DNA of 64,000 bases from Porogramme epimiltina (Eukaryota; Basidiomycota; Agaricomycetes; Polyporales; Polyporaceae), in contig FTLJ01000776.1 in the NCBI GenBank assembly GCA_900155495.1, positions 62,001-126,000 on the forward strand. Direction: 5' to 3'. Made by a program: the position numbers and the translations under genes. Below the pieces are notes generated by a model, which ran no database searches, was not told where the DNA came from, and saw only the letters and a program-made list of their open reading frames with translations. Positions 1-11,131 of the stretch are shown one piece after another (positions within the stretch are counted from its first letter, which is position 1; each line of letters begins with the position of its first letter).

Positions 1-735
1 TAGAAGATTTGGAGGGAGTGGAGGGTGCAGAGGAGCCCGATGAATTCGCAGGCCCCACCCGTGGTCCATCAAACAAGTGGATGTCGGAGCTAGATGTTGT
101 CAAGCGTGTCGTCACCTCGGAGCTCAATCCGCTCAAGGTATGTACCCGCATTATCTTGAGCGCCCCTCCCATCCTATATCATAGCCTGTCCCTAACCTCG
201 CCTTTGCTAGATCTGCTCTGCAAACGTCGTGATGCAGTTCGCGCGTGTTGCGCACGCCACTGGCTTCGTATACTGTTATTCGATCCTGGATGCGAACCGC
301 CGTTCCGACTATGTTCACTCGTCCGCCGCCGCAAGCACCGCTCTGCCCGCGCGGGCACCTTCCAAGGCGCAACTGCTTGCGCTTGAGCGTTCGATGGCGT
401 CCGAATTGAACACATTCTTCCCCTTCGACCCGTACAAACTCCCGCGCTCGGGCGAGTACATCCAGGGCGTGTATCGCGAGTGGGCGTCGGTCGCGATTGA
501 CGATGAAGATGACGAAGACGAAGACGAGGATGACGAGGAAGAAGACGATGAGGGTGCCGCAACGGAAGCAGCGGACGAGGATGAGGCCTCAGCGGGCTCG
601 CGCTCCGTAGGCATCTTCATCGATGGTCCGCGGCAGGATGATGGTACGGAGGGACTTGGGGCGTCGTTTGGTGGGATGAGTATTAGCCCCGCACGGCCTG
701 CACACCCGTCGCAGGCCCACATCCTCGTCGTTTAG
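1..735 (+). CDS. RRN3: RNA polymerase I transcription initiation factor RRN3 (3' part)
   Basis: The gene enters from the left edge, so only about 219 C-terminal residues are visible. Exons are <1-137 and 211-735, with one intron (GTATGT...TTTGCTAG, 138-210); the join is phase 0 and gives LNPLK-ICSANVVMQFARVA. RRN3 bridges RNA polymerase I and the core factor at rDNA promoters in the nucleolus. The call rests on the conserved RRN3 C-terminal block: an SELNPLK stretch, a helix ending HATGFVYCYSILD, and the FFPFDPYKLPRS segment followed by YREW. A long Asp/Glu run follows (about 495-590) and then a divergent tail, as in other RRN3 proteins. The gene is convergent with the lipin gene, with 310 bp between stop codons. 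Confidence 0.93.
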
Positions 736-1045
736 ATCGACTAGGCGATTGTGCGTCGCTGTCAAAAGTTATGCTTGCTTTGTCGCTATGCTTTTTGCTT
801 TGGTCAATGACATTGGATACTATTACGATTTGCGTGTATGGAGTGCAGTGTATGTGATGGTGCGTGGTGTACAAGAGGGTATCTTCTACTAGGGATCCTG
901 AGAAAGCAGTAGACAGCAAGACAACATCCTAAATGGTTCAATGTCAAGACTCAATGACAGCGCCAGTGTCCCCAAGCCTGCGCGCGTGCGGGCAGCCGTG
1001 AGCCGTGTACAGGCGAGACAGCTCACGGACCCATTAGATGCGCGA
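736..1045. other. Convergent intergenic spacer RRN3/lipin
   Basis: The 310 bp between two stop codons should hold the 3' UTRs and polyadenylation signals of both neighbours. I see no RNA gene, repeat or supported ORF here. Confidence 0.6.
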
Positions 1046-4000
1046 TTACAAGTAGTCCACGTTCTTCATCTCTCCAGCCGCGAAGATGGCCTCGTCGAAC
1101 GCCTCATCGGGCACATCCTCCTCATTCTCGCCCTCGTACCCATGGTCTTCGTCGTCCTCGTCATCGTCATCGTCGCCAAACATCATCTCGTCGTCCGAGC
1201 CCGGGTTCGAGCCGGGCAGGGACCCAGGCATACTCGCGATGCTCTCGCGCCGGCGGCGGATCCGCCGCTGCCGCGCCTTCTCGATGTCCGCGTCGTCGTC
1301 TCCGTCGAACTCGGACCCGTCCTCCGAGTCGTGCAGCGTCGGCGAGCTCGAACGCGGGCTCCCGCCGCCGCTCCCGCCCGCGGTGGACGACGAGGACTGG
1401 GTGAAGGTCGCGAGCGTGCTGCTGAGGCGCTCGAAGGACGACATCTGCCGGAGGCGCACGTCGCGCTCGCCGCCGCCGCCGGGCGTGATCGTCGCGCTGG
1501 ACTCGGTCGCGGGCGGGGGGAGCGCGAAGGAGCGCGTGGGCTGCCGGCTGCCGACGAGGCTGAAGTTGCGGAGGCGCGCGAGCGTGCTCTGGTTGGACGT
1601 GTCCGAGCGCGCGCTGAGCGCGGGCGAGGGCGGGGAGAGGTCGGGGAGGGGGAACTCCTGCATCGGGGGTTTCCAGTAGTTGAAGTCCGTGTACTCGGAC
1701 GCCCATTTACGGTTGATGGGCGGGAACATCTGGTCGACGAGGTCGGTCATGTGGATGTAGGATGACTTGTACCCGGCGAGCTCGAGGAGCTCCATCTTGA
1801 CCTCACCGGTGGAGTCGATGGTAAATATACGGGAGCTGGGGATGCTGACGCTCCGGTACGACAAGGCGTCGGTGATACGGTTGCCGAATCCGGAGTAGAA
1901 GGGGTTATGTGCGGGGCCACCGAAGAGCTTCTGGATATCCCGAAGGCATGCCATCTTAAACACCTCTGGTTTCCGCATTATGACCTCTCTGCAGAAATGT
2001 TCAGATCGGACGCGTCTAGAGCGGGCGAAGGTGCATACCGGTGTAGAGAAGCCATTAAACGGTCCGGACTCATGATGACGGGGCCTTCAGGCAGCTGATA
2101 CTCGTTCTGCTTGATCCCCTTCAAGTATTCCCGGGTTGAGTCGGCCTGTCCTATCGCGCGGGAAGTCAAGTACATAATCTTGTAGCCGTTCCGACAAATG
2201 TCGGTGTACAGCTTCGCAACACCGACATGTGTCCAATCACGCCCGATCATTGTGAAGACGTGACCCAAAGCATCAGACCTATTGAGATGGTCAATATTGT
2301 CTTGTGTAGAAGACGTTAACACTCACTTCGTGATAGTCCCGTCAATGTCAGACACGACCACTTGATCGGTGTAATCCCACACGAATAGCCTGGCGGTACA
2401 GGCCGCGACGCCGGTAGCGGATAACGAGAAAGTGACAGAATTGGCACCGGTCTTCAGATTCAACGATTTCTAACAAGGCAGATGTATGAGACCCGAGTGT
2501 ATAGTATAGGGTTGCAATATTTTTGAGACGTACCAGTTGGTCTGAGGTTAAACGAAGTGTCTTCGCGAATCTCTTGTGTTCATCAGGTTGGGCCGTGTCT
2601 AGAGCCACACTTGAAGGGTCATTTGGTGCCGGGGCAGGAACAGGAGGGGCAGACGCAGAAGTCGGGGTCCGATGAAGAGATGCACCATCCAACGGCCCAA
2701 CAGTTGGCTGCACCTATTATGAGGGTGAGTATTCTAATGATATGCAAGATAATAGACATACCGCTGGAGCTGAGGGTTCCGAGTTGGTGTGGCCGAGATC
2801 CGGCCGAGTCGTTTCTGCCCGCCGGCTACGACTCCACCATCGTACCCATGAAGACGATGTGGGATTTCTAGCAGCCGCTGCGTCCTTCCCGACCTTTGCG
2901 GCGGCACTGGGTAGGTCGGTGGAGACGCGTTTGATTCTTCGGTTACTAGGCTCATCACCATCTGACTTCACTGACTCGTCTTCCGACAGCGGTTGCGGCG
3001 ACGCTGGACGAGAAGATAGCAGAGGACGCTTATCCTCCAAAGCAGACTCCCTCCACGTATGTAGAGCATCCATGAGGGGCGAGCCGTCGTGCCGTCGCAA
3101 ATACCTGTAATATGTAAGCGAATAGAAATGTCAGGAGACACTAGGGCCACGTACCTGTCGCCCCAACGGAGCACCAGGTTAGGATCGTTCACGACCACAT
3201 CGTCAAGGAGGAACTGGTGGAAGTCAACCTTGTTCTGTTCAAAGTATTTCGCGTCTTCTACCTCGTCTTCGAAACCCAGTGTACCCGCATGGGGCACCCT
3301 TCCCTCTGACTCTTGTTCTTCGTCTGGGGATATGACGGCGAGCTCAAATTCAACTGTTCGGCCTTCGATGAATACCCTGTATCGGGTAGAGTCATTCTTG
3401 TCGACGGTCAGCCTTCCTCCCATGCCATACGATGCCGGGTCCTCCTCTTCGTCAATACGACTCCTGCCCATTGCCGCAGCGCGAGCCAGCGCATACGTCG
3501 CATCTGGCACCTCCGACATCATGCGACCCTTCCCCTTGCGTGACGTAAGGTCGACCGATGTACCTGACGCGTACCCGTGTCCAAGCGGAAATGTAGTCCG
3601 GATGGGGGTCCTTTGCGGGAAATTACCCCAGTCCCATGTGTACTCTTCGGTGTCTGGCGCATGGACCGACGGGAGAGAGGGCAGGTGGGTGCGGCCGTCA
3701 GCGATAGAGGGTGTACGAGTGGTAGCATTTGAAACGGCGTGTCTGGAGGACGTCATATCTTCGTAATCGTCGTCGTGGTCTGGTGGGGGCTCCGAAGTTG
3801 CGCGCGGAAATGGGACAAAGGACGGTGTTGCAGGAGGAGACGGTGTTCCTGTAACGCCCGTTCCCCCTCAGGATCGGTTGGCTCTACTGGTGGAAAGGAT
3901 GCTTACTAGAAGGTCCTGGTGTCCGATCTGGACTTGACCCGGAGGGAGGGGTATCTCGTTCGTGGGTGGAGCCGGATTTGACGGTAGCGTCTGAGGTATC

Positions 4001-5018
4001 ACGTCCATGATGACCGGAGTGGTAGCCCTCCATGTCGAATACCATGTCTTTGCAAGATATGAGGGAGAGGCACTGAAGACACGGTGCGAATGAACTCACC
4101 ATGGGTGTACTTCACGTCAGGGCCATTGACCGGCTCCGTTCGCGGAAGGAACTCGTCACCCTTGTCCGACGTTTCAGGGAAATGGATACCTGTTGCACGT
4201 TGTGTAGCCTCGTACGCCGCCGACGCCGTATGCCGCAAGTATTCTGCGCTCGCCTTCTCCTTCAGAGATGCAAGAACAGTCTTGTCTTGGAAGTTGTCGG
4301 CTTCGGCCTTCTCTGTCTCTCGCGCGACACCCAACATGGCTTTTCCAAGTTCCGCAGTACGAGACAGTGTGGTCGGCTCGGGAGAGCCATTGGCACGGTC
4401 GGAAGGTTTGGGGGGAGACAGGGGAGGCGGGGGACTTCCTCGAGAGGAACCATCACCGGATGCGTCAAGGTCGAGAAACTCTGGCTCTTGCGCGGTCGAG
4501 TCCTTGGAAGTTGGAGAATCTGTTCCTGCACCGAACCGTCCCGTCCCGTCTGCGCGTGAGTTAATCTCGCCGGGCTTGGTTGCCTCAAGGATGGGACTTG
4601 TTACGAGACTTTCGGGAATCTCCTCTTCAGTTTCGAAGACAAAGAAAGCCTCTCCTGCCTCCCCGATCTTCATTGAGAAGGGAACAAGCTGGCCGTTGAC
4701 GAAGACGTCGACCTGAGAGTATATGCTTAGGTCAGACCAACCGTAGCACGGTTTATGGTGGCCATGCACGCGCACCTTCTTGTCCTGCGGCCTCAGCACT
4801 TGCCATTTCCCAAAGCGAACGTGGAACGGAGAGCACACAAACTCTATGTCATCGTCCGGAAGTTGCGCATAATTCCCGTCCGTGCGCTGTTCAGGGAGGT
4901 GTTTCGGTCTTCGTACAACGATGACGTCGATGGCGCCTGTGAGGGTGGAGGGGTTGATGTCCTTGTAGTACTGGTAGGGAGCACTGATTGCGCTGACCGC
5001 ACCACGGAGGTAATTCAT
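1046..5018 (-). CDS. PAH1: Lipin / Mg2+-dependent phosphatidate phosphatase (PAH1/Ned1 family)
   Basis: The product dephosphorylates phosphatidic acid to diacylglycerol at the ER/nuclear membrane and so balances membrane phospholipid against triacylglycerol synthesis. Exons in coding order: 5018-4100, 4047-3907, 3848-3155, 3104-2762, 2713-2534, 2469-2327, 2278-2039, 1988-1046. Together they give 3603 nt and 1200 aa with all phases consistent. The N-LIP domain starts at the ATG (MNYLRGAVSA, then NPSTLTGAIDVIVV). A Trp-rich motif WVRWW lies at 671-675. The C-LIP HAD domain has the catalytic DIDGT at 800-804, split from its next residue by an intron, followed by DALGHVFTMIGRDWTHVGVA. The C-terminus is strongly acidic. 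At 1200 aa it is longer than yeast Pah1 (862 aa), mostly through low-complexity insertions. An E-box CACGTG lies about 125 bp upstream of the ATG. The long reading frame opposite the last exon is a GC-driven shadow. Confidence 0.96.
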
Positions 5019-5559
5019 GGGGGCGTGCGGGGGATGGTGGAGAGGAGGAGGGCAGGGAAGCGCTGCTACACGCCGCTGGATGGGGTCGACTCTCGCTCTC
5101 CGCCCCAGCGAAATCGAATCGGACGCCGAGGGCGCGTGCAGACACGTGATAATCCCCGTCCATCGAGCGGAATGGCCGAGCCTGAGCACCAGTTTAGGAA
5201 AATCGCGCCTTGGCCACAACGATAGTCTTTTCGATCAGTTGGCTCGTGGGCGAACGTGCATGCAGGTACGAGAAAGGTGCGTGTGAGCGCGCAACGCGGT
5301 GCTCATGAGGTTTGTCATGTCTGTCGCGGTCTGTTGGGCACAGGTGCTTGACGAATGCTTACTCGAGACAGGTAGATATGCTCTCACTCTTCTTCCGCAC
5401 TCGCAAAGCCCAGTATGCTATGCCAAGTCTCGTCGGCCTAGGGCGAAATCAAGCCAGGCCAAGATCACACGTCGAACTCTCCGTGACAGTCTTCCCTGGT
5501 TCTCAGCGCATGCAATACGAGAAGGACTTGCACAAGTGCAACAAATACATAGTGCAAAA
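5019..5559. promoter_or_regulatory. Lipin upstream region with an E-box
   Basis: This 541-bp spacer lies between the lipin ATG (5018, minus) and the NDUFB9 stop (5560, minus). It carries a perfect palindrome CACGTG at 5143-5148, about 125 bp upstream of the lipin start. Such E-boxes are bound by bHLH factors (Cbf1 or Ino2/Ino4 types in yeasts). The motif is seen; its function is inferred. No ORF is supported here. Confidence 0.4.
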
Positions 5560-6174
5560 TCAGTGCCCTGCCCGGCCATGCTCCTCGTTGAACTTTTCGT
5601 GCTCGAAAAGAGGTCCCACAGGTGGCTGATAGTACATAGTAAGTCGACATTCCTAGCCCACGTACATATTGTAAACATACCGGCAGGTTGCGTTCCCTGT
5701 TGACAAGCAATTCGGAGGGAATGAGTGATGCTTGAGGGCACCAATGAAAGAAAGTGTACGTACCATTTCGTGCCATCGGGAGCCTCGGGAGCTGGGTAGG
5801 CCATGGATGAATGCTAATCTTCCAGTGGGATAGCAGCCGCACTTACGACGGTAGGGGTCTGGGTGCTTGCGATCAGCAAGAGCAGCCTCCGCCTTAGCAA
5901 AGATGGTGGAAAGAGCACGGGGATCGTGCACGTTCCTATTGCCGTGCAAGAGGACAAGGGTTGGAAGGGCAGTTCCAGGCATTAGGTTGATCCCGACTGC
6001 TGAGGTTGTAGGTGCGCACCTGTTCCGCTCAAACTCTGCCCGGATTGAAAGCGCACGAGCCCTCCACAGATCCCGCTGAACGATCCAGTCTAGTTCATTT
6101 TGAAGGATGCGCCGGTAGAGGGACTTGACGTAGGTCCGGTGCGCCGCGGTGAACGGCGACGGGAGGGTCGACAT
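5560..6174 (-). CDS. NDUFB9: NADH:ubiquinone oxidoreductase subunit B22 (NDUFB9), LYR protein
   Basis: This is an accessory subunit of the membrane arm of mitochondrial complex I, belonging to the LYR family that binds acyl carrier protein. Five exons: 6174-6020, 5935-5847, 5791-5764, 5696-5681 and 5625-5560 (354 nt, 117 aa). Two exons are very small, 28 and 16 nt; skipping either breaks the frame. The LYR motif is at residues 19-21 (KSLYRR). It is followed by family blocks WIVQRDLWRARALSIRAEFE, NVHDPRALSTI, RKHPDPYRPP and the C-terminal PDGTKWERNLPPP...FEHEKF. Length matches fungal B22 proteins. The gene is head to head with the seven-helix protein gene, with 367 bp between start codons. Confidence 0.94.
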
Positions 6175-6541
6175 GGTTTGGTGCTGGACGTCCACTGGGC
6201 GTCTCGCGGGTGAGACCGTCGGCGCTTGGCGGGTTCGCACACCGTGACAGGGGTGACGGCGTCACTCGACGACACGGCCACGTGACGTGCGCGGCCTCGA
6301 AGACGACGCGGGTGGCGCCCAAGCGAGGTGTTTGCGAGTGTGGGCGTACCTTTGGCAGACCTCCCGAACGAGGATATTTACCACGGTTCGAGTTCCAGCA
6401 AGACTACCGCGACGAAAATTCAAGAGCCTTCGTTCCTCTCTTCACGACCGCGACCTGTTCACTGCTCGACGGTTCTGCCAACGAAGGCCCTACGCCCGCA
6501 CGCTCCCTCAAGACCCGCAAGACCCGCAAGATTACGCCAAC
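6175..6541. promoter_or_regulatory. Bidirectional promoter NDUFB9 / seven-helix protein
   Basis: These 367 bp separate two divergent start codons. The sequence CCACGTGACGT at 6278-6288 joins an E-box (CACGTG) to a half CRE (TGACGT). The same 11-mer occurs upstream of the Hep59 gene at 31157-31167. A further GTGACG/CGTCAC pair lies at about 6253-6265. The motifs are seen; control of both genes is inferred. Confidence 0.4.
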
Positions 6542-9500
6542 ATGTTCCCCCTCGTCCCTGCTCTCATCCTCGCATTCATCTCCTTCATCTCCTCAGCGTT
6601 CGTAATTCTTCGCATTCTCATCCCGATTCTTCCACCCCACCCTCTCAGCCGTCGAGTCCGCCCTGTGAGTCAATATTCTATTTAACCTCAACGGTCCGCT
6701 GACAGTATCCGTTGCCCCCACCATCCTTCCACAGTCCGAATTCGGTCTTCCTAACTATCGGTCTATTTCTCCTGCAGATAAGAGCCACCTCTGGCTTGCT
6801 TGTTGCGACCTCCTCGCCCTATCCATCTTTACATGGCAGGCCATCGGGGAGTTCCTTGGAGGCCCCTCCGGGTACGCCGTTGCCAGTGATCCTGCCTCGG
6901 CCGTAAGGCTCTGGTTTGCCATGACCCTCAGGCAGACCTGCCTCTTCATCATCTCCGGCCTCACCCTCCTCCATGTCCGTATGGGCCGCTCGGTGTCTTT
7001 CGGTGGAAAGCACTGGATGCTTTGGGCCCCGACCCTCGTCCTCGTCGCAACTTCGACCGCCATCGCCGGCGTACTCGCGGCCACCAGCGTACACACGTTC
7101 TTCATTGGACTTGTTGCCTACTCCTCAACCGTCGCAGTCTTCAGCTCGCTCGCCTTCGGCTGCCTTGTCGGTACCCTTATTATCATCAAGCGCAACCTCG
7201 CAGCCCTCGACGATATTCGTGACCCCTGGCCGCCGGCCAAGCAGGGTCAAGTTGAGGAGAAGCCCCGTCCCAGCTTTGCCACGGAAGATATTGACGGCCT
7301 CAAGGACGGGTCGTCGTGGATCACCTCCCGCGCCAGCTCGCGAGCCGAGAGCGTATCCGCGTTCTCGTTCTCAACGCACCATTCGCGTGTTCCCTCGAAC
7401 GCCAGCGCGCGGATGCTTCCTCACCCGGCTACGTCGTCGTACCCGTCGCTCGCTCCGAAGTCGTCGTTCTGGTTCAACCCTGCCACCCCGTTCAGTAGCC
7501 ACGAGTCTGTACCCCCCGTGCCTCCCCTTCCCGCACCGTACCGCCCAGCTTCCACGACTTCCGCCCACATCAACAGCGACCCCGACCCGTTCAAGCGCCA
7601 GGCCCCGCGCATGGGATCCCAATCTTCATGGCTCACGGAACCGTCGCAGTACCAGCCTACCCTGTCCAACTGGTCGTTCCCCGCCACTCAGCCTCCGTCG
7701 CCCCCTCACACGGCAGCATCGTTGCCTGGCCTTGGCACGGATAATCTCCCTTCCACCGCGGTTTCTCGCCCTCTCACTCCCGCGATGGCCAGTGCAGAGG
7801 TTCTCGGTGGTTATGGATACACTCCTGAAGCTGCCCAGGCAGAGAAGGGTTTTAACAGCTTCTCGTCCACCTCTTCAACCGATCTCGACATGACCATGTT
7901 CCGTACCGCCAGTTGGCTTCTCATGATCTGGGTTCCTCAGGTAAGCCCACCCGGATATATTCTCTACTTACGTTAGCTAACAATGACTCCAGGGCCTTGG
8001 TCTTCCCTTCCTGTTCATGGCGTCTCCCAACTCCCCCATGAGCTCTGCCGGCTCCATCTTGCTCATGCTGTCGATCACCCTCTCTGCGCCCCTTCTCGCC
8101 GTTAACCTGCTCTTCCGTTCGCCGATCCCCATTCCCTCGGAGCTGTTCGAAACCTACAGTGAGCCCCCGTCGGCTGTGCTTCGTGCGCCGTCTCCCCAGA
8201 GCACGGTTGCTTCCTCATACAAATACTCTCATGAGTACAAGCGCAGCGGCAGTGTTACTGTTGTCGAGTCTCGCCGCAGCACGGATGTTTGGCTCACGAA
8301 TGGCGACGCCATCGATGGCAGGGGCAAGATTGGTCGCGCTCTTGGTCTCCTCCAGCCTAAGCCCAAGCTCGCTGTACTTCCCCCTGAAGGCGAGAAGCTG
8401 CAGAACGAGGAGCCCCTCACGCCGCCATTGCCTATCCAGATGCAGTCGGACCGTTCTGTTCCTCCGACCCCGGCCCAGAGTGTTCACAGCGAAGAATTTG
8501 GCCGGACCCCCCACCGCGCGCGCAAGCACAGCAAAGCGAGCTCGTACTACTCCGGTGCCTCCGAGAGCGCGGCGTTCCAGACTCAGATTCTCATTGCCCA
8601 GCGCCACTACTCTGCGCTCGCTCAGGTCATCGCCGTGCCACCCTCGCCCACTGCCCCGACCTCTCCCATGGGGGACAGTGGCGCCTCCGTCGCCGCGAGC
8701 GGCGTGGAGTCCAAGCGCACTTCCCGGCACTCCCACCTGCGAGCCCGGTCTGTCTCGTCCATTGCCGGCGACGCCCGCGCCGACCCTCGCTTCCCGGTCA
8801 GCCCGCCTCCTGCATCCCCGCTCCCGCCCACGCCGCCGTCGGTCCGCGAGCGCAAGGCACGCATGCTCTCTCACCGCAAGTCCCATTCCCAGTCCTCTTC
8901 GTCCGCCGGTTTCTCGTTCGGCCCCATTGCAGGCGACGACATGGCTGAGATCGACGCTCTGTCTGCGAAGGTTTTGCCTCTACTTGTGCCTGGTCTCAAG
9001 GTCGGCAACGACATCCGTGTCCGCGAAGACTGGGGATGGACCCCGTCTCCTCGTACCACTACCGGCACCATGAAGAGCTCCAAGACTGTCCCCGCTGAGC
9101 TCGGTGGATACTCTACGGATTTCTCGTCGATGATTGGCCACTCCACTCCTGCTGAGCAGAAGAAGCCCGTTGTTCCCCGCGACCGCAAAACGTCCGCTCA
9201 CCGCCGTAACCACTTCAGCCTGCCCAGGTTCGTTGTATGACGGTAGTGACTGCTCAACTCTTTACTAACCTTGCTCCTTACAGCCTCGGCCTCGGCAAGG
9301 ACGGTATCCACGCGCTCTCGATTTGGAAGAACGACCTCAACCGCGCCCTGGACAGCAAGATTGGCCAGTACGCTACTGTCGATAACCGCCGCAACACTGT
9401 CTACGGCTACGAGGGCGAGTTGGTCCCCAACTCTGGCTCGCACCTCAACGTGGTCTCCGAAGACGACGAGCTCCTCCGCCCCGCTTCTCCGATGGCGCCT

Positions 9501-10313
9501 ACTCAGCAAACCCGCCCCGTGTCTGCGCAGACCTTCGGCCACGATGCGCTCCCTCTCCCGTCGGAGACCCGCTCGCACAAGTCGAGCTCTCGCCAGTCCC
9601 GCAACTCGCTCGCGACCCTGATCAACGCGCTCGACCAGGAGCTTCGGGTTCCCCTTCCCCCGCCCTCCTCCGCTTCTGAGGTCACGCTCTTCGACCTCGA
9701 GCACGACCAGTTCGATCCCGAGGCAGACGGCCCGCTTGCGTCCAGCACGCCGCACGAGTCGCAGCGCACGAAGCCCAAGTCGAAGCACGCAGTCCCGCCC
9801 GTTCCTCAGCTCCGCGAGGGAGCATCTTCGAACCGCCGCTCGAGCATCAGGTACATTGTTTCGGACGAGAACGCGCCCGAGTCGCCCAAGGTCGAGGTCG
9901 CCCGCTCTGGCTCTGGCAAGAGCATCGCACAGTGGTCCGCCCGTGCGATCCGTCCCTTGGTGCCCAAGTCGCCGAAGAGCAAGTCCAAGGCCAAGAAGGC
10001 GGCCACGAAGATCGCCTCGCCCCCTGCTGGTGGTCTCCGCCCCCTCTCGCTCCTCCAGGACCGTGACGTCAACCAGGAGCGCGGCACGAAGCCCCTTAGC
10101 CTGAGCAAGAAGGGCAACAAGAGCTCCGACGAGAACGTCGATCCGTCGGGCGGATTCCAGAGCATGGTCAAGTCGACCCTGAAGCCGCTCAAGCTCTCGC
10201 GCTCTGAGACGACCAAGGAACGCGCCATGCTCCGCCAGAAGGAGGTCGTCCCCGACGTTGTCGTCCGGCCTCCGTCTGAAGTCGAGCGCGACGTGCTCCG
10301 CTACGGCTGGTAA
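6542..10313 (+). CDS. Uncharacterised seven-helix membrane protein with large cytosolic loop and tail
   Basis: Exons are 6542-6664, 6735-7940, 7993-9227 and 9284-10313 (3594 nt, 1197 aa; phases 0, 0, 2). I do not recognise a named family, though the sequence has the feel of a protein conserved across Agaricomycetes. By eye there are seven hydrophobic helices: about residues 2-28; LACCDLLALSIFTW; LWFAMTLRQTCLFIISGLTLL; WAPTLVLVATSTAIAGVLAA; FFIGLVAYSSTVAVFSSLAF running to about residue 195; TASWLLMIWVPQGLGLPFLF from about 433; and ILLMLSITLSAPLLAVNLLF from about 462. Helices 5 and 6 are separated by a loop of about 240 residues, rich in Ser, Pro and Arg. After helix 7 comes a tail of about 710 residues, also Ser/Pro-rich, which looks phosphorylation-prone. 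The layout recalls receptors or transport regulators, but no signature supports either. The gene shares a divergent promoter with NDUFB9. Confidence 0.88.
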
Positions 10314-11131
10314 ACATCGCCTACACCCACAAACGAAACGATCGGAACTCCTCATCCTATGACGCTGCTCGTGCTGAGACATTTATATTCCATTTGTTGA
10401 TGAGTTATCGCTTTGAATCCCGCAACGCCGACTTTCTTCCACGTTATCCTCATCCTCGTCTTGCATCGTCTACGCTTCCACCGCTCGTCGAAAATATTCG
10501 CTATCCAGATCAGATTTGATCCACCTATGCCCCCCCTATGCCCCTATTCCTCTCCTCTCTGTGTCTATGTCTCGCTACTCGTCTCGTCCAAGTCCATACG
10601 TACATACGCTCCAAGCTGTGTCTGTTTATCACGTACCGCTTACTGTCTCACGTCGTACGCTTCGTCGTCGCATCGCTCACGCTCTCGGTCACGTCCATCG
10701 TATATCGCATCCCTGCTTTCTCACTCGCGCGCAACGCGTGCGCCTTTTACTCTGCTCTTCCCACGTTGCTAGCTGTGTTGTTTGTCCTGGTGCTACAGTG
10801 TCAGCATCGCTACCCTCCTGCTTTCATGCATGTACATACCCATCGCTCGCTCTCAGCACTCGCATAGCTAGCTAGTCTACTCGCGCTCCTGAAGCTAGGC
10901 ATTACGCTTTCTTGTTTCATGTAGCGCAAGCACGCTGTCGTGTCGATATGCATCGTTTTCGGAACAAAGCTTTCTTGGAACACACCGATGGCCGAGCCCG
11001 AATGGAGGTGACACGTCGGATCTACTCTGTGTCTCTTCGCATAGAACAGGAGAAATCTGATTATTGATACATTATTGGCGGCTTCCATCTAGCCAAGGTG
11101 ATACAAAAGCGTCTCGAGAACCCAACCGAAG
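10314..11131. other. Convergent spacer with pyrimidine-rich 3' flank
   Basis: This 818-bp spacer lies between the stop of the seven-helix gene and the stop of TEX1. About 10420-10870 is pyrimidine-rich on the plus strand (many TC/CT and CGCTC runs), as in fungal 3' UTRs. Short frames here have no recognisable product. No RNA gene is seen. Confidence 0.5.

Noticed and set aside
941..1765. 274-codon plus-strand frame opposite the last lipin exon
   Set aside because: Arg/Val/Leu-rich GC-driven shadow of the conserved lipin C-terminus; no codon or domain signal of its own.
9198..10382. 394-codon minus-strand frame opposite the last exon of the seven-helix gene
   Set aside because: Composition (Arg, Leu, Val, Ala) is typical of antisense of Ser/Pro-rich coding sequence; the sense exon has consistent splicing.
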